Notes under the pieces: model-generated
Seen by the model: the letters and a program-made list of their open reading frames with translations, nothing else
What the model was told of the DNA's origin: nothing
Databases searched by the model: none
Made by a program: the position numbers and the translations under genes
Assembly (NCBI GenBank): GCA_029844215.1
Contig: CM056733.1
Location: 8,553,501 to 8,617,500 of the forward strand
Source of the DNA: Przewalskia tangutica
Lineage: Eukaryota > Streptophyta > Magnoliopsida > Solanales > Solanaceae
Length of the DNA: 64,000 nt
Direction: 5' to 3'
Shown here: in pieces, positions 11,554 to 23,724 of the stretch
How the letters are laid out: each line of letters opens with the position of its first letter
How positions within the stretch are numbered: position 1 is the first letter of the stretch

Positions 11554-11820
11554 CTATCTCACCAGATTCCTCAATGGTTGGTTGTGGTTCGTGCTCTCAA
11601 TTTGTTGTTCACTGTTCAAAATGATCATGCGAGTTCTCCTATTTGCGCTCCACTTCTTTATGGCCAATCTCGTTTCGTCCATGAACTGAGCTTGATACCT
11701 AGCGAAACTGAGTATGGCTTCTCGTAACTCCTCCCTCTCTTCCTCTATGGCTGGAGCTCTATCATATTGACAGTAGAAATCCATGTCTAAAGGATCCTTG
11801 AGATGCATCAAAACCAACAA
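11554..11820 (-). CDS. Small acidic ORF, ARR-T copy 1
   Basis: 88 codons starting MLVLMHLKDPLDMDFYCQ. The middle is rich in Glu and Arg (EEEREELREAILSFARYQ) and predicted helical. The 26082-26342 copy agrees closely for the first 55 residues; after that frames differ, so one copy is shifted. It lies about 145 nt downstream of the primer-binding site, as the first ORF of the transcript. I do not recognise the family; it may be the N-terminal piece of a larger gag-like protein. Confidence 0.5.
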   Translation of the reverse strand: MLVLMHLKDPLDMDFYCQYDRAPAIEEEREELREAILSFARYQAQFMDETRLAIKKWSANRRTRMIILNSEQQIESTNHNQPLRNLVR

Positions 11821-11964
11821 CGGATCACGGCACCCTTGTTTTCACACAATAAATACATAAAACGAAAAAAGAATAAAATAAAATAAAAAAAATATAAATT
11901 AACAAAGAATAAAAACCAAATTAGGAATTAAAAATAGATAAATTTGATATTGAACTATGCCTAA

Positions 11965-11982
11965 TCCCCGGCAACGGCGCCA
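11965..11982 (-). promoter_or_regulatory. ARR-T primer-binding site, tRNA-Asp type
   Basis: Minus strand reads TGGCGCCGTTGCCGGGGA, an 18-nt match to the complement of the Asp tRNA 3' end, the primer typical of Tat/Athila elements. It is 6 nt from the LTR end at 11989. Confidence 0.9.
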
Positions 11983-11988
11983 AAAACT

Positions 11989-13338
11989 TGATGCGCGAAA
12001 AGATGCACACACTTAAACGCAAGTGCACGTTATCGTGACAAGTAATATAGTCTTAGCAAGACCGAATATCGTCCACAAGGATTAGGGTTCAAGTACCAAA
12101 TATCTATCTTTTGGTATCTATTTGGTAAATTGATATTTGACTTTGTGGTTTATAACTACGAATTATAAAGGCTAATTTAACTAATGAGTTTACTTCAGTT
12201 GTGATGAGAATAGGGCTTCCACGTCTCCTCACTATCCGCTTATGTCACTTATTAATGCAATAACTTATGGCCTTCTTCTTTTGGAGAAAGCAGGTTCACT
12301 AAATCGTTTTATACTCCCGTTAGGGTTATATAAACACTCAACCCCAGTATTGCACCTTACCTACCTTTCGGTGATAAGGATAACTCTATAGGAGGATTAA
12401 GACTAAGAACCTAGTTAACCGTCACGCACAATACGTAAAATTAGGGTTGTTAAGCCTCTCGTTAACGCTACATAAATAATTGAGGTATTTTCATCCCCAA
12501 TCCAAGAATGTCTACCCAACTTACAGCATATTCACAATCCCCTCATTTCGGAGTCTGATTAGAAATCATATAGTGATAATTAGTTGTCAATTAACTACCA
12601 AGCATTCAATTCAATTATTGTATAGATCTCAACAAAAAGAAGAATAACCATAAGCATGCATTAAATCATAACATAAGTTTCTAGAGATTCAACATGGAAA
12701 ACCCTATAGAGGAATTAGTTCCTAGCCATTGACATGACAAGAACTAATTCCATGTTCTTCATAAAACTGAAATAAAAACAAGAAAATGAAAGAAAATTTA
12801 CTAAACTATGGTCTCCAATCTCCAAGCAAGAAAGCCTTGTGTTGTGCAAGAAGGGGAACCCTTAAAATCTGCCTAGGTTTCTCCTTTTATAGGCTGAAAA
12901 CCGCCTGCTTTTGGCGCCGCGACGCCGGAACTTCTGTGGTCCTTCTGGTGATTTGGCGCACGCTCGATTCTCTGCTCGCAGCCATGCGCGCTTACTTCTT
13001 CGTAGCCTCTTCGATGATTAGGCGCCGCGCCTCGCACTGCCGACATGAGGCCGCGCTACTGGTCTTCGTGATCCTCTCGATAATGGCGCCGCGCCCGCTT
13101 CGATCGCAGTGAGGCCGCGCTACTGTCCGGGTTTTAGCCTCGTTCGCCACTTTCTCTGTTTTTAGCTCTGGAACATCCTCTTTTGCCCTCTTTTAGCTTC
13201 TTTTCCGCCATTTGGCCATTTTAACCACTTTGACACAAAAGAAAGGAAAACTATCCTAATACGACACTTATTTGTACAAAAAGGGACAAAAGACTAACTA
13301 AAACTGACTCAAAAGGTGTATATAAAATACACCGATCA
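11989..13338 (-). repeat. ARR-T middle LTR (1,350 bp)
   Basis: Complete LTR, plus coordinates TGATGCGCG...CACCGATCA. It serves as 5' LTR of copy 1 and 3' LTR of copy 2. In the U3 half it matches the left LTR at most sites where the right LTR differs (for example GGAAAACCC, GACATGACAAG, TTTGACACAAAAG). It lacks about 60 bp of the GC-rich region that the other two have. Confidence 0.88.
12885..12891 (-). promoter_or_regulatory. TATA box, ARR-T middle LTR
   Basis: Same minus-strand CCTATAAAAGGA as in the flanking LTRs, about 450 nt from the U3 end. Transcription would run leftward into copy 1. Confidence 0.65.
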
Positions 13339-13638
13339 AATACCCCAAACTTAACCTTTGCTCACCCTCGAGCAAAGATAGAAAGAAAGAAATAAAAGAC
13401 TCAAAGAAATGAAAAATAAAAGACTCACTGACATTGATCACTTTTGAGGCATTAGTGTTAACTAGAAAAACATGAAGGTTAGCGAAATAATATGCAGGAA
13501 CATATAGCATGAAAATTCAGCACACTAAACACATGAAGCTAGATATTTCGCAAACTCATATTTATCATGCTTAATGGAAGTCAATATACTAAATCATGCA
13601 TGTAAATTCAAAAATCCTATGGCATGCTTACTTGCTAT
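13339..13638 (-). other. ARR-T copy 2, 3' end of body (before NA-2)
   Basis: Repeats 7919-8215 of copy 1 almost base for base, including the polypurine tract and the CTCGAGCAAAG phrase. It is interrupted by NA-2 after GCTAT and resumes at 22834. Confidence 0.85.
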
Positions 13639-14309
13639 TGTCACGACCCGATTCCGGGCCCGTGACTGGTGCCTTACCCCGGGCACCCTAGTGATACTAC
13701 ATCAGAGAAAATCAGCGGAAATAAAAACTTAAACATGAAACAAGAGATATGATAATAAACAAAGCAACCAAACTGCTACCTTGAATATATAACTAAAAAC
13801 TTGAATAGTTACATTCTTACAAACCCCGCCACAACAAGATTACAGCACTTAAGAGTTTTTATACAACATGACGACGGGGCCTCGCCATACCCTCGAATGT
13901 ACAAGTACCTACGACAGTGACTATACCAAAAGATAAGCCTCCGAGAAACGGAGCTTCCCAACGCCGAATCGCGATCCTATGAACGAGGATCAACAATCGC
14001 GTACTTCTACCGCAGATGAACGCAGCCTCCGGGCGAGGTCGCATAACAGTACCAAGTATGTGAAATCAAAATATCAGAAATGAAATCATAGTAGTCTATA
14101 TAAAGCGGAGACATGTATGATAACCAAACTACATCCACCATAAATAGCGATCGTGACTCACGCCTCAAAGTCATCACTCAAATATAACTATGGGTCTCAC
14201 GCCCACAACATCAATCATGCCCGTGGAATACCTTTCCTCATCACGGCATTTCATGATATAATAACACCAAGGAGTACACATGAACACCGTGTCCCACTGT
14301 GTCATAAAA

Positions 14310-14650
14310 CCGTGACGGGCAAGTACGGCTAACTACCGATACCAAAGCCGTCATCAATCGACCGGCAAGTACGAGAGCCAACTACCAGATACCAAAGCCG
14401 TACTAACAATACTATACAACCAAACCACGAAGCTGACACGGGGCAAGTACGAAAGCCAACTACCAGATACCAAAGCCATGTCACGTAGCTGACCGGGGCA
14501 AGTACGAGGGCTAACTACCGGATACCAAAGTCAGAATCACGAGACTTCGCCACTAAACTGAATCTGGCAAGTACGGTCTAACTACCGATACCAAAGCCGA
14601 ATCACCACGACCCGGCAAGTCGAGCCAACTACGGATACCAAAGCCGAATC
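14310..14650 (-). repeat. LTR minisatellite, NA-2 left copy
   Basis: About six spaced copies of GGCAAGTACGAG, CAACTACCGGATACCAAAGC and variants, every 45-80 bp. The matching array in the other LTR is at 20110-20460; the two arrays differ by many small indels although flanking DNA is nearly identical. Confidence 0.85.
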
Positions 14651-16548
14651 AAGAAACCTCGCGGAGAGCTAGTCCACGGAATAATACTATCAACGTGTTG
14701 CACGTGGAATCCTCCGTCACCGCCGATACGCCCAAGTAAGATCATAACAAATCACCTCTCCATCGAGAGACTTGGTATAGAAATACAATACTTGCACAAC
14801 AAGGCTATTACACGCAAACATAGGTAATCTACACCTAACTCGAGGTGCTTTCATTTTATGCCAAAGTCCAGGTTTTAATCCCCAAAGTACTACGTACGTT
14901 AAATTCTTTTTAAAGGATCCATTTCTTTTACAAAGGTCACCCGATACCCGTAGTATTAAAATAGAGGGACTAACATTTTTAAGTAAACCAACACACTTTC
15001 CTTTTTTAAAATCAAGTACAACATTCTTTTCCAAAAGTTCAAGTTTGCCTAATTTCAAATATTCAAGTCTCTTATTTTCGAAAGATTTCATAGTTCATAG
15101 TCTTAATCACTTAATAACGTAATCTCTTTTAAACAATTTGAGTAACATATGCATTAATTGTGAGTAGGTTAATCTTGTTTATAACAATCTTATTCAAGCA
15201 GCCATGATCTAGAAAATATAATACAATTTTGTCTTATCTTAGCTTCTATGCAGATGGAGGTTTCTACTGGTTTTAATAATTAGTCAATACATTTTCCTTT
15301 ATTAACGCTGCAGTGGTTTGTTCGATACTTGTTCTCATCTCCGAAAACCAATACAACATTATTCCTTTTTTCTAAAAACCCAATTACCCGTTTCTCATAA
15401 AAGCGGTTTCACAACTTTTTAACCCAAACCAAGTCCTTATTGTTTCACGTCAAGTCATTTACCTTTTAAAAACCACAAACCATTTCTTTACCCACATAAA
15501 GTTGTTATAACCAACTTCCCATAAAGCCGTTATAACACTTTATGTTTTAAACCAACCAAATTCATTTACCACATGTACGTCTACCGTACTACATAGTTCA
15601 CAACATATCATGCTAGAAAGATAGGAAGAGGTTCACATACCTCGCGACGATTATCGACAATTAGCAAAACGCTCCACAGTACTGTAACCCTGGTAGCCTT
15701 TTCCACTCTTCAAGTAGAATACGCTACTCGTAGTACTTCAACCTATAAAGGCCACAAAACGCCTATTAACTTCTAGATCTCTTCGTAGAATATTTCTACG
15801 GAAAATTCGAAGACCTCCCCAGTAACCACATAAATCTCCTCCTCTACTCAGGCCCGCTACCAGGCCAACAAATCCCAGAGGTTTACACGTCTAACCAGAC
15901 GTGTACAATTTGTCTCGCAATGCTACAAGTCTACCGTAACTACAGTCCTATGTAATTACAGTTCAATTCTCTTGTTTAGTATCCTTCTAAACAGTGTAAT
16001 TACAGTTCAGTTCTTTTAAATATTCATTATATATATAGTATACTCAACTATATATTACTACAATATGTAATTTCCAATTACAGTAGGGGGATAAAGATCA
16101 TTACCTCGATAAGCCCAAAATTATCCAAGATTAATGTCGATCCTGAGCAACGTTTAGCTCCTATTCTGTACGCTCCAATCCGCTTCGAGAAACCCTTAGA
16201 AGTTTCTACAAAACTTCTACTTAGTACTTCAAACAACTATGAAGATTTTCCCTAGGGTTTCGTTTTGTGACTAAAGGAAGTATAGTAGTATTTTCCGGGC
16301 TTTTAGTATAGAGGTAACTTGGAATACTACAAGGTATATGGGCTAAGGTATTTTTGGAATAGTAACAATACTTAGAGAATACTTTTCGACCAAGGGGGTA
16401 TTTCGACGAGACAACTAGGAAGGGGTGTTCTACGAGAGCTTCCTAAGGGGGTACTGACTAAAACTACTAACCAGGGGGAGGGATTTTGAGACTTGGAAAG
16501 TGTTTAAGGGATGAAGATTTAGTCTTGCACTTGAGGGGTATTTATAGA

Positions 16549-16556
16549 ACCACCAA
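16549..16556 (-). promoter_or_regulatory. TATA box, NA-2 3' LTR
   Basis: Minus-strand TATAAATA, as in RT-B and NA-3 LTRs. Confidence 0.6.
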
Positions 16557-17042
16557 TGGTCTAGATTAAAACAAATGGATGGTGTAGATTGGATCCATGT
16601 GAAGTAAGAGGTCTTCCAACCAAGTGTCCACCACAATTTTGGGACATATGTCCACCACAACATTGGGACATATGTCCCCCACAACCAAGAGCCATGTGGC
16701 CTCCACTAGCACACACAAAAAACGTCCACCACCTTCCCTACCTACCCCCACTCACCCAAAGAAAATATCTTCCAAGACTTGACCATTTGACCTTGTCCAC
16801 TTGGCCACATTTTCGTCCAACCCATGCCAACTAAGGGTGACACATGTCGCCCTCCTATTGGTCCAAAATATTTCGTCTCTCGAAAAATCCGTGTCGGTTA
16901 AAATATTAAAACGTAGAATTTCCTTCACAAGGTTCGGAATCTTTTCCGTCGAAAGTTCACAATTTCATCCTTAACCTAATTAGGGTTTGTACAAATGTAC
17001 GTACGTCCTTACATACATACTCTGGAAATACGGGGTATAACA

Positions 17043-17077
17043 TTCTCCCCTCCTTAGAAACATTTGTCTCGAATGTT
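17043..17077 (-). promoter_or_regulatory. NA-2 polypurine tract and upstream inverted repeat
   Basis: Minus strand: AACATTCGAGACAAATGTT (17077-17059), an inverted repeat with one mismatch, then TTCTAAGGAGGGGAGAA, a purine tract ending at the LTR. The same arrangement precedes every 3' LTR of the Tekay-type elements in the window. Confidence 0.8.
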
Positions 17078-17998
17078 CCTTCTCAAGGCAGATAACGATA
17101 AAGTTCCTCATAACTTAAACAGTTTGCAAATGCCACACATGGCCACAATACAACACGCGCAAATACTTAAATCCAAGTCAACGAGGAATCACTCCTACAT
17201 CACAAAAGCTTCCACCCATGGTCTAAAGAATACTCGTGATCTTCACTTCACAACAAAATGATCTCTTTTATTCTGCTAACACACGTTCACTTCTTTCCTT
17301 ACTCGTCGTACCCTTCTCGTACACCCGAACTCTCTCTCTAGTACACATTCCATACTCCAGTCATCGCTTCAGTTTCCAAAACTTTGGAGTCACTACCTCC
17401 AAACTTGGTCATCTTACTAGCCTCAAATTCCTTTAAGGCCATTCCCGGTCTTCATGGTCCGATTCTGGTCGAACGTATCCACGAACTCTTACGATGGTTA
17501 CCTAAACCTGGGCTTAGCACCCTCGTGACCATACCACCCGACGGGACCACCTCGAAGGCTCGAACTGAACCCACCCCAAACTGGACTACGGGTCGACCCG
17601 CGAATGGTCCTCAACCCGACCCATAATCGCGCCAAACTCTTGTTCCCCGATCCGGAACAATCTTACCTATTCAAGTCCTGAAAGCTACCACTTTCATGTT
17701 ACACACCCCATGGAATTATCCCACAATACATTCTTACGCATACCAAGTATTTTGACAAAGACTAACCGTAAAATCTTTTATTCAAGACGGCCTTACATCT
17801 AAGGTCTCAACGTGTAATATTCTAAGGTTCATACCTTCCCTGTCCCCATACTTATCCTTTCAACTAACCATGTTTTCTAAACCACAATATACACAAAGCT
17901 ATCTGTACATAGTACTCAACATATAATCATCGTATCACGCATGCTAATCTCTAGAGGGTTAAGGATATACCTGAAAAAATAGGCGGTTCAAAGGACCG
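17078..17998 (-). other. NA-2 non-coding 3' domain
   Basis: About 920 nt between gag and the polypurine tract. It has no long frame, but is recognisably the same sequence as 45776-46727, 51180-52126 and 61419-62338. Shared landmarks (element sense) include GGTATATCCTTAACCCTCTA at the gag-proximal end, GGATCGGGGAACAAGAG, GCTAGGCCCA AGTTTAGGTA and GTTCGAGTGT. It replaces pol in this family. Confidence 0.7.
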
Positions 17999-19227
17999 CT
18001 AAAATCGAACTTCCATCGCGACCTGCCGTGGCTCACGGTATGAACATCCCGCCTAGCTATGGAAGGTGAAGAACCCGCAAATGATCTCGTAGTCGTGCTA
18101 TCCCACCGGTGCTACCTGGCCTGGACATCTCTCGCCAAATGGCCCTGGCCGCAAGCATAACAATCTCCCAAATTAGTACGACACTCTCCCTTATGAATTT
18201 TACCACAACGGCCACACTGAGACAAGGGTGGCCTCATCCGGCGAGCACCCCTACTCCCCTAAAAATCTGAAACCTGGGAGCCCTGACCTGCTCCTGAATA
18301 TCCCGAATGTCCCAAAGACTGTGGAGGACCGCTCTGAACTGGCGGAGGCGCATAACTAGTTCTTCACGCCTGGCGGTCCGCCTCGAAAGTCGCCAAAAGA
18401 CCTCGCTGCTCGCCCTCTTCGCCGATCCCGGCCATTCCGCCGACCTCTCCGCCTCACACCTGCGCATAAGCCTTCACGCGGCAATGTCCATGCCCGGTGA
18501 AGAGCTACACTGAACAAGCCTCGCCAAGTAGTCGCCGAGCCGGTGGCGTGGCGGTGCACTTCGCCCCATGCCGCTACTAACGCGGGGACGTACCGAGCTA
18601 GTGAGCCAAACTCCACATTGTACTCCTGAACCGTACGCCCGTCCTGCCTCAATATCAAAAATCTGTCGGCCCGAGCCAAGAAATGTGCAAGAAATGCCCT
18701 TGAGAACTCGTCCCATACGGCTGGAAGTGCATACTCTCCCGACAGCTTCCACGATCAAACTACGATCGCAGATCGCGCACCGATGCGAACCTAAGACCAC
18801 CGACTCGGTCTCCAAGCCTTGATCACCCTCGATCCACAGAATCGCTTGATGAACTCCTCGCGATCATCCTCGTGCTGACCAGTAACTCGCGACGACAACT
18901 CGTAAAGTCCCGTAGTCTCAAACTATCTGATCTCGGGTGAACCACGGGTACTACCGAATCGAATCCGTGATCCTATCTCACGTTCGCCACGATCCCGCCA
19001 ATAATCGGGCCATCTCGCAGTAACCCATCTCTCTCGCTTCCAGCCGCGGACGAGGCTCGTGTATGGTCTCAGCAGCCATCGCTGCGCTCTAAACTCGCTG
19101 GGTCAAGGCGCAAAACTCGCCGTCTAAAGCACTATCTCGAGAAATGACCGCTCGCGCTGCGTACTCTCAGATCCTACTAGCAGCCTTCGCCGCTTTGCCC
19201 ATCTGCCCGGGTTGCACTGCGAGGCAT
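17999..19227 (-). pseudogene. NA-2 gag (broken)
   Basis: ATG at 19227 gives MPRSATRADGQSG, then frames break repeatedly. Recognisable parts are the retrotransposon gag domain (LARYVPALVA, QEYNVEFGSLARY near 18620-18580), and a zinc-knuckle region with C-x2-C-x4-H-x4-C (QCGRCGKIHKGEC, then GDCYACGQGH) near 18250-18140. The C-terminus is arginine/glycine-rich and the stop lies at about 18000. Gag would package element RNA into particles. The related NA-3 and NA-1 copies have the same order. At least four frameshifts are needed to read through, many in GC-rich patches. Confidence 0.75.
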
Positions 19228-19414
19228 AATCGTAAAACGAAATACGCTGAGGGTCCAACTTATAACATGCCTTCTAAGGCACGATCTCGTAATGAGAAGA
19301 ATGGAATTCAATCCTAAATGTCTCGCACCTCACGATTATAGATGTGGTGCACAACACATCGATAATCAAGACTTCTACTGAACGCGGTCAGTAGACACTT
19401 TCCGAGGATTAATC

Positions 19415-19426
19415 GCTCTGATACCA
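19415..19426 (-). promoter_or_regulatory. NA-2 primer-binding site (tRNA-iMet)
   Basis: Minus strand reads TGGTATCAGAGC, a perfect 12-nt match to the initiator-Met tRNA complement, 4 nt inside the 5' LTR end at 19431. Confidence 0.92.
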
Positions 19427-20109
19427 CTTTTGTCACGACCCGATCCCGGGCCCGTGACTGGTGCCTTACCCCGGGCACCCTAGTGATACTACATCAGAGA
19501 AAATCAGCGGAAATAAAAACTTAAACATGAAACAAGAGATATGATAATAAAACAAGCCAACCAAACGGTTATCTTCTTGAATATATAACTAAAAACTTGA
19601 ATAGCATCCTTACAAACTCGCCACAACAAGCATTACTGCACTCTAAGAGTTTTTATACAACATGACGACAGTGGCCCCGCCATACCACGAATGTCCAAGT
19701 ACCTACGATGTGGACTATACCAAAAGATAAGCCTCCGAGAAACCGAGCTTCCCAACGCTGAATCGCGATCCTATGAACGAGGATCAACAATCGTGTACCT
19801 CTACCGCGCATGAACGCACCCGGGCGAGGTCGATAACAGTACCAAGTATGTGAAATCAAAATATCAGAAATGAAATCATAGTAGTCTATATAAAGCGGAG
19901 ACATGTATGATAACCAAACTATATCCACCATAAATAAGCGATATGTCGAGTCGTGACTCACGCCTCAAAGTCATCACTCAAATATAACTATGGGTCTCAC
20001 GCCCACAACATCAATCATGCCCGTGGAATACCTTCCTCATCACGGCAGCCTATGATATAATAACACCAAGGAGTACACATGAACACGTGTCCCACTGTGT
20101 CATAAAACC

Positions 20110-20460
20110 GTGACGGCAAGTACGAAGGCTAACTACGGATACCAAAGCCGCGTCATCAATCGACCGGCAAGTACGAGAGCCAACTACCGGATACCAAAGC
20201 CGTACTAACAATACTATACAACCAAACCACGGTTCGACACGGGGCAAGTACGAAGCCAACTACCGATACTAAAGCCATGTCACGAGTCGACCGGCAAGTA
20301 CGAGGCTAACTACCAGATACCAAAGTCAGAATCATGAGACTTCGTCACTAAACCGAACGGCAAGTACGAGGCTAACTACCGATACCAAAGCCGAATCAGC
20401 CACGACCGGCAAGTACGAGAGCCAACTACGGATACCAAAGCCGAATCGGTAAAACCTCGC
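20110..20460 (-). repeat. LTR minisatellite, NA-2 right copy
   Basis: Six copies of the same GGCAAGTACGAG / GATACCAAAGCC unit as at 14310-14650. Confidence 0.85.
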
Positions 20461-22349
20461 CGGAGTGCTAGTCCATGGAATAATACTATCAACGTGCGCA
20501 CTGCGGAATCCTCCGCCACCGCCAGACGCCCAAGTAAGATCATAACAAATCAGCCGGCCCTCCATTGAGAGACTCGGTGGTATAGAAATACAATACTTGC
20601 ACAACAAGGCTATTACACGCAAACATAGGTAATCTACACCTAACTCGAGGTGCTTTCATTTTATGCCAAAGTCCAGGTTTTAATCCCCAAAGTACTACGT
20701 ACGTTAAATTCTTTTTAAAGGATCCATTTCTTTTACAAAGGTCACCCGATACAGTAGTATTAAAATAGAGGGACTAACATTTTTAAGTAAACCAACACAC
20801 TTTCCTTTTTTAAAATCAAGTACAACATTCTTTTCCAAAAGTTCAAGTTTGCCTAATTTCAAATATTCAAGTCTCTTATTTTCGAAAGATTTCATAGTTC
20901 ATAGTCTTAATCACTTAATAACGTAATCTCTTTTAAACAATTTGAGTAACATATGCATTAATTGTGAGTAGGTTAATCTTGTTTATAACAATCTTATTCA
21001 AGCAGCCATGATCTAGAAAATGTAATACAATTTTGTCTTATCTTAGCTTCTATGCAGATGGAGGTTTCTACTGGTTTTAATAATTAGTCAATACATTTTC
21101 CTTTATTAACGCTGCAGTGGTTTGTTCGATACTTGTTCTCATCTCCGAAAACCAATACAACATTATTCCTTTTTTAAAAACCCGATTACCTGCTTTCATA
21201 AAAGCGGTTTCACAACTTTTTAACCCAAACCAAGTCCTTATTGTTTCACGTCAAGTCATTTACCTTTTAAAAACCACAAACCATTTCTTTACCCACATAA
21301 AGTTGTTATAACCAACTTCCCATAAAGCCGTTATAACACTTTATGTTTTAAACCAACCAAATTCATTTAACACATGTACGTCTACCGTACTACATAGTTC
21401 ACAACATATCATGCTAGAAAGATAGGAAGAGGTTCACATATCTCGCGACGATTATCGACAATTAGCAAAACGCTCCACAGTACTGTAACCCTGCTAGCCT
21501 TTTCCACTCTTCAAGTAGAATACGCTACTCGTAGTACTTCAACCTATAAAGGCCACAAAACGCCTATTAACTTCTAGATCTCTTCGTAGAATATTTCTAC
21601 GGAAAATTCGGCAGCACCTCCCCCCCCCCCATAACCACATAAATCTTCTCCTCTACTCAGGCTCGCTACCAGGCCAACAACTCCCAGGGGTTTACACGTC
21701 TAACCGGACGTGTACAATTTGTCTCGCAATGCTACAAGTCTACCGTAACTACAGTCCTATGTAATTACAGTTCAATTCTCTTCTTTAATATCCTTCTAAA
21801 CAGTGTAATTACAGTTCAGTTCTTTTCAATATTCATTCTATATATAGTATACTCAACTATATATTACTACAATGTGTAATTTCCAATTACAGTAGGGGGA
21901 TAAAGATCATTACATCGATAAGCCCAAAATTATCCAAGATTAATGTCGATCCTGAGCAACGTTTAGCTCCTATTCTGTACGCTCCAATCCGCTTCGAGAA
22001 ACCCTTAGAAGTTTCTACACAACTTCTACTTAGTACTTCAAACAACTATGAAGATTTTCCCTAGGGTTTCGTTTTGTGACTAAAGGAAGTATAGTAGTAT
22101 TTTCCGGGCTTTTAGTATAGAGGTAACTTGGAATACTACAAGGTATATGGGCTAAGGTATTTTTGGAATAGTAGCAATACTTGGAGAATACTTTTCTACC
22201 AAGGGGGTATTTCGACGAGACAACTAGGAAGGGGTGTTCGCCGAGAGCTTCCTAAGGGGTACTTTGGACGAAAACTACTAACAAGGGGGAGGGATTTTGA
22301 GACTTGGAAAGTGTTTAAGGGATGAAGATTTAGTCTTGCACTTGAGGGG

Positions 22350-22357
22350 TATTTATA
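22350..22357 (-). promoter_or_regulatory. TATA box, NA-2 5' LTR
   Basis: Minus-strand TATAAATA, the likely core promoter of the NA-2 transcript, which would run left through gag. Confidence 0.65.
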
Positions 22358-22833
22358 GAACCACCAATGGTCTAGATTAAAACAAATGGATGGTGTAGAT
22401 TGGGATCCATGTGAAGTAAGAGGTCTTCCAACCAAGTGTCCACCACAACATTGGGACATATGTCCCCCACAACCAAGAGCCATGTGGCCTCCACTAGCAC
22501 ACACAAAAAACGTCCACCACCTTCCCTACCTACCCCCACTCACCCAAAGAAAATATCTTCCAAGACTTGACCATTTGACCTTGTCCACTTGGCCACATTT
22601 TCGTCCAACCCATGCCAACTAAGGGTGACACATGTCGCCCTCCTATTGGTCCAAAATATTTCGTCTCTCGGAAAAATCCGTAATCGGTTAAAATATTAAA
22701 AACGTAGAATTTCCTTCACAAGGTTCGGAATATTTTCCGTCGAAAGTTCACAATTTCACCCTTAACCTAATTAGGGTTTGTACAAATGTACGTACGTCCT
22801 TACATACATACTCTGGAAATACGGGGTATAACA

Positions 22834-23724
22834 GCTATTCTCCACTAATTCTGGATATGCATAAAAGAGATCTTCAGGACTTTAAGGGTTGTAATGTAGG
22901 CTTAGGTATAGGTAGGTAAAAATAGGTATTTAGGCTCATTTCGTGTACCATAAGCTCTTTAGCTTTTCTGTATTTCCCTTTTTCTTTTTGTTCTTTTCTT
23001 CATTTCAATTGTATCTTTCCCCTCTTTTGTTTTGGGAGAGTGAAGTATATACTAATGACAAGCACCCCCAAACTTAGGCTTTTGCCTATTTCTTATTACT
23101 TTTTTATTGGGGTGCAACAAGCTCATTCACTCTTTTTGTCTCTTTTTTAACACACAATGTATTCCACTATTTCATATTTTTACTTATGACACAATTTGTG
23201 GGAATATAGGGTGTCAAAGAAGAAGTTTCAACGTTTTAGGCTCAATGGGGCTGACTAGGGATATATTTAAAGTCCGGAATAGAAAAAGAATGGTAAGAAT
23301 TAACTATCAAAGAAATGCCTGAGTCATCTCCCTAACATGCACATCCTAACTATTTCGCCTCAAATAGCAAGCAATCATAATACATAAGTATTTATAATTT
23401 AGCATGCATAATTCAATCAAGAAACTCCAAATAGACAGATTCTGTGAGTTTTTGGCATATCTAACCTAGGTGTTTAGATAGTTGCTTCAATTCCATTACA
23501 TTATTCCACCTTACTTCACTAGGTGTTTCTAGTAACTACAACATACATGATGTTTTGGCAGACAATTGAGACTCAAAAAAGAAAAAATTTTGTGACTCAA
23601 AAACATAACAAGACACAAATAAAACAAGGTACAAATAAAACACCCCCAAACTTAAATCACACATTGTTCCCAATGTGTGTAGACTCAAAGACAATAAAAG
23701 AAATAAGACACTTACAAACTTCGG
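22834..23724 (-). other. ARR-T copy 2, non-coding 3' part (after NA-2)
   Basis: Begins with the second GCTAT of the NA-2 target duplication and continues the ARR-T body (TCTCCACTAATTC...). Nearly identical to 8217-9134, with scattered substitutions and a deletion near 23600. No coding region seen. Confidence 0.85.

Larger units (their letters stand above)
13639..17042 (-). repeat. NA-2 3' LTR
   Basis: Plus coordinates TGTCACGACC...GGGGTATAACA. The U3 start (at 17042 on the minus strand) reads TGTTATACCCCGTATTTCCA, the same as RT-B. A minus-strand TATA box lies at 16549-16556, a minisatellite at 14310-14650 and a G-box-like site near 16830. Confidence 0.92.
13639..22833 (-). mobile_element. 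NA-2: structurally complete gag-only LTR retrotransposon
   Basis: Complete element of 9,195 bp with LTRs of 3,404 bp (13639-17042) and 3,403 bp (19431-22833), flanked by a perfect 5-bp target duplication GCTAT (13634-13638 and 22834-22838). The interrupted ARR-T body continues exactly across it. The 2.39-kb internal region holds only a primer-binding site, gag, a non-coding 3' domain and a polypurine tract; pol is absent. It is therefore a TR-GAG-like non-autonomous element that would need enzymes from a relative, RT-B being the best candidate by LTR similarity. The near-identical LTRs suggest recent insertion. Confidence 0.92.
19431..22833 (-). repeat. NA-2 5' LTR
   Basis: Same ends as the 3' LTR. 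Stretches such as 20640-21600 match 14820-15790 with only a few substitutions, while the minisatellite and GC-rich patches differ more. Contains a 10-bp C run at about 21621-21630 where the other copy has AGT. Confidence 0.92.

Noticed and set aside
16430..16834. Short frames with repeated WTYVPKLW or CPPQ on opposite strands
   Set aside because: Come from a small CACCACAA/GGGACATATGTCC repeat in NA-2 U3; the right LTR has fewer copies. Not genes.
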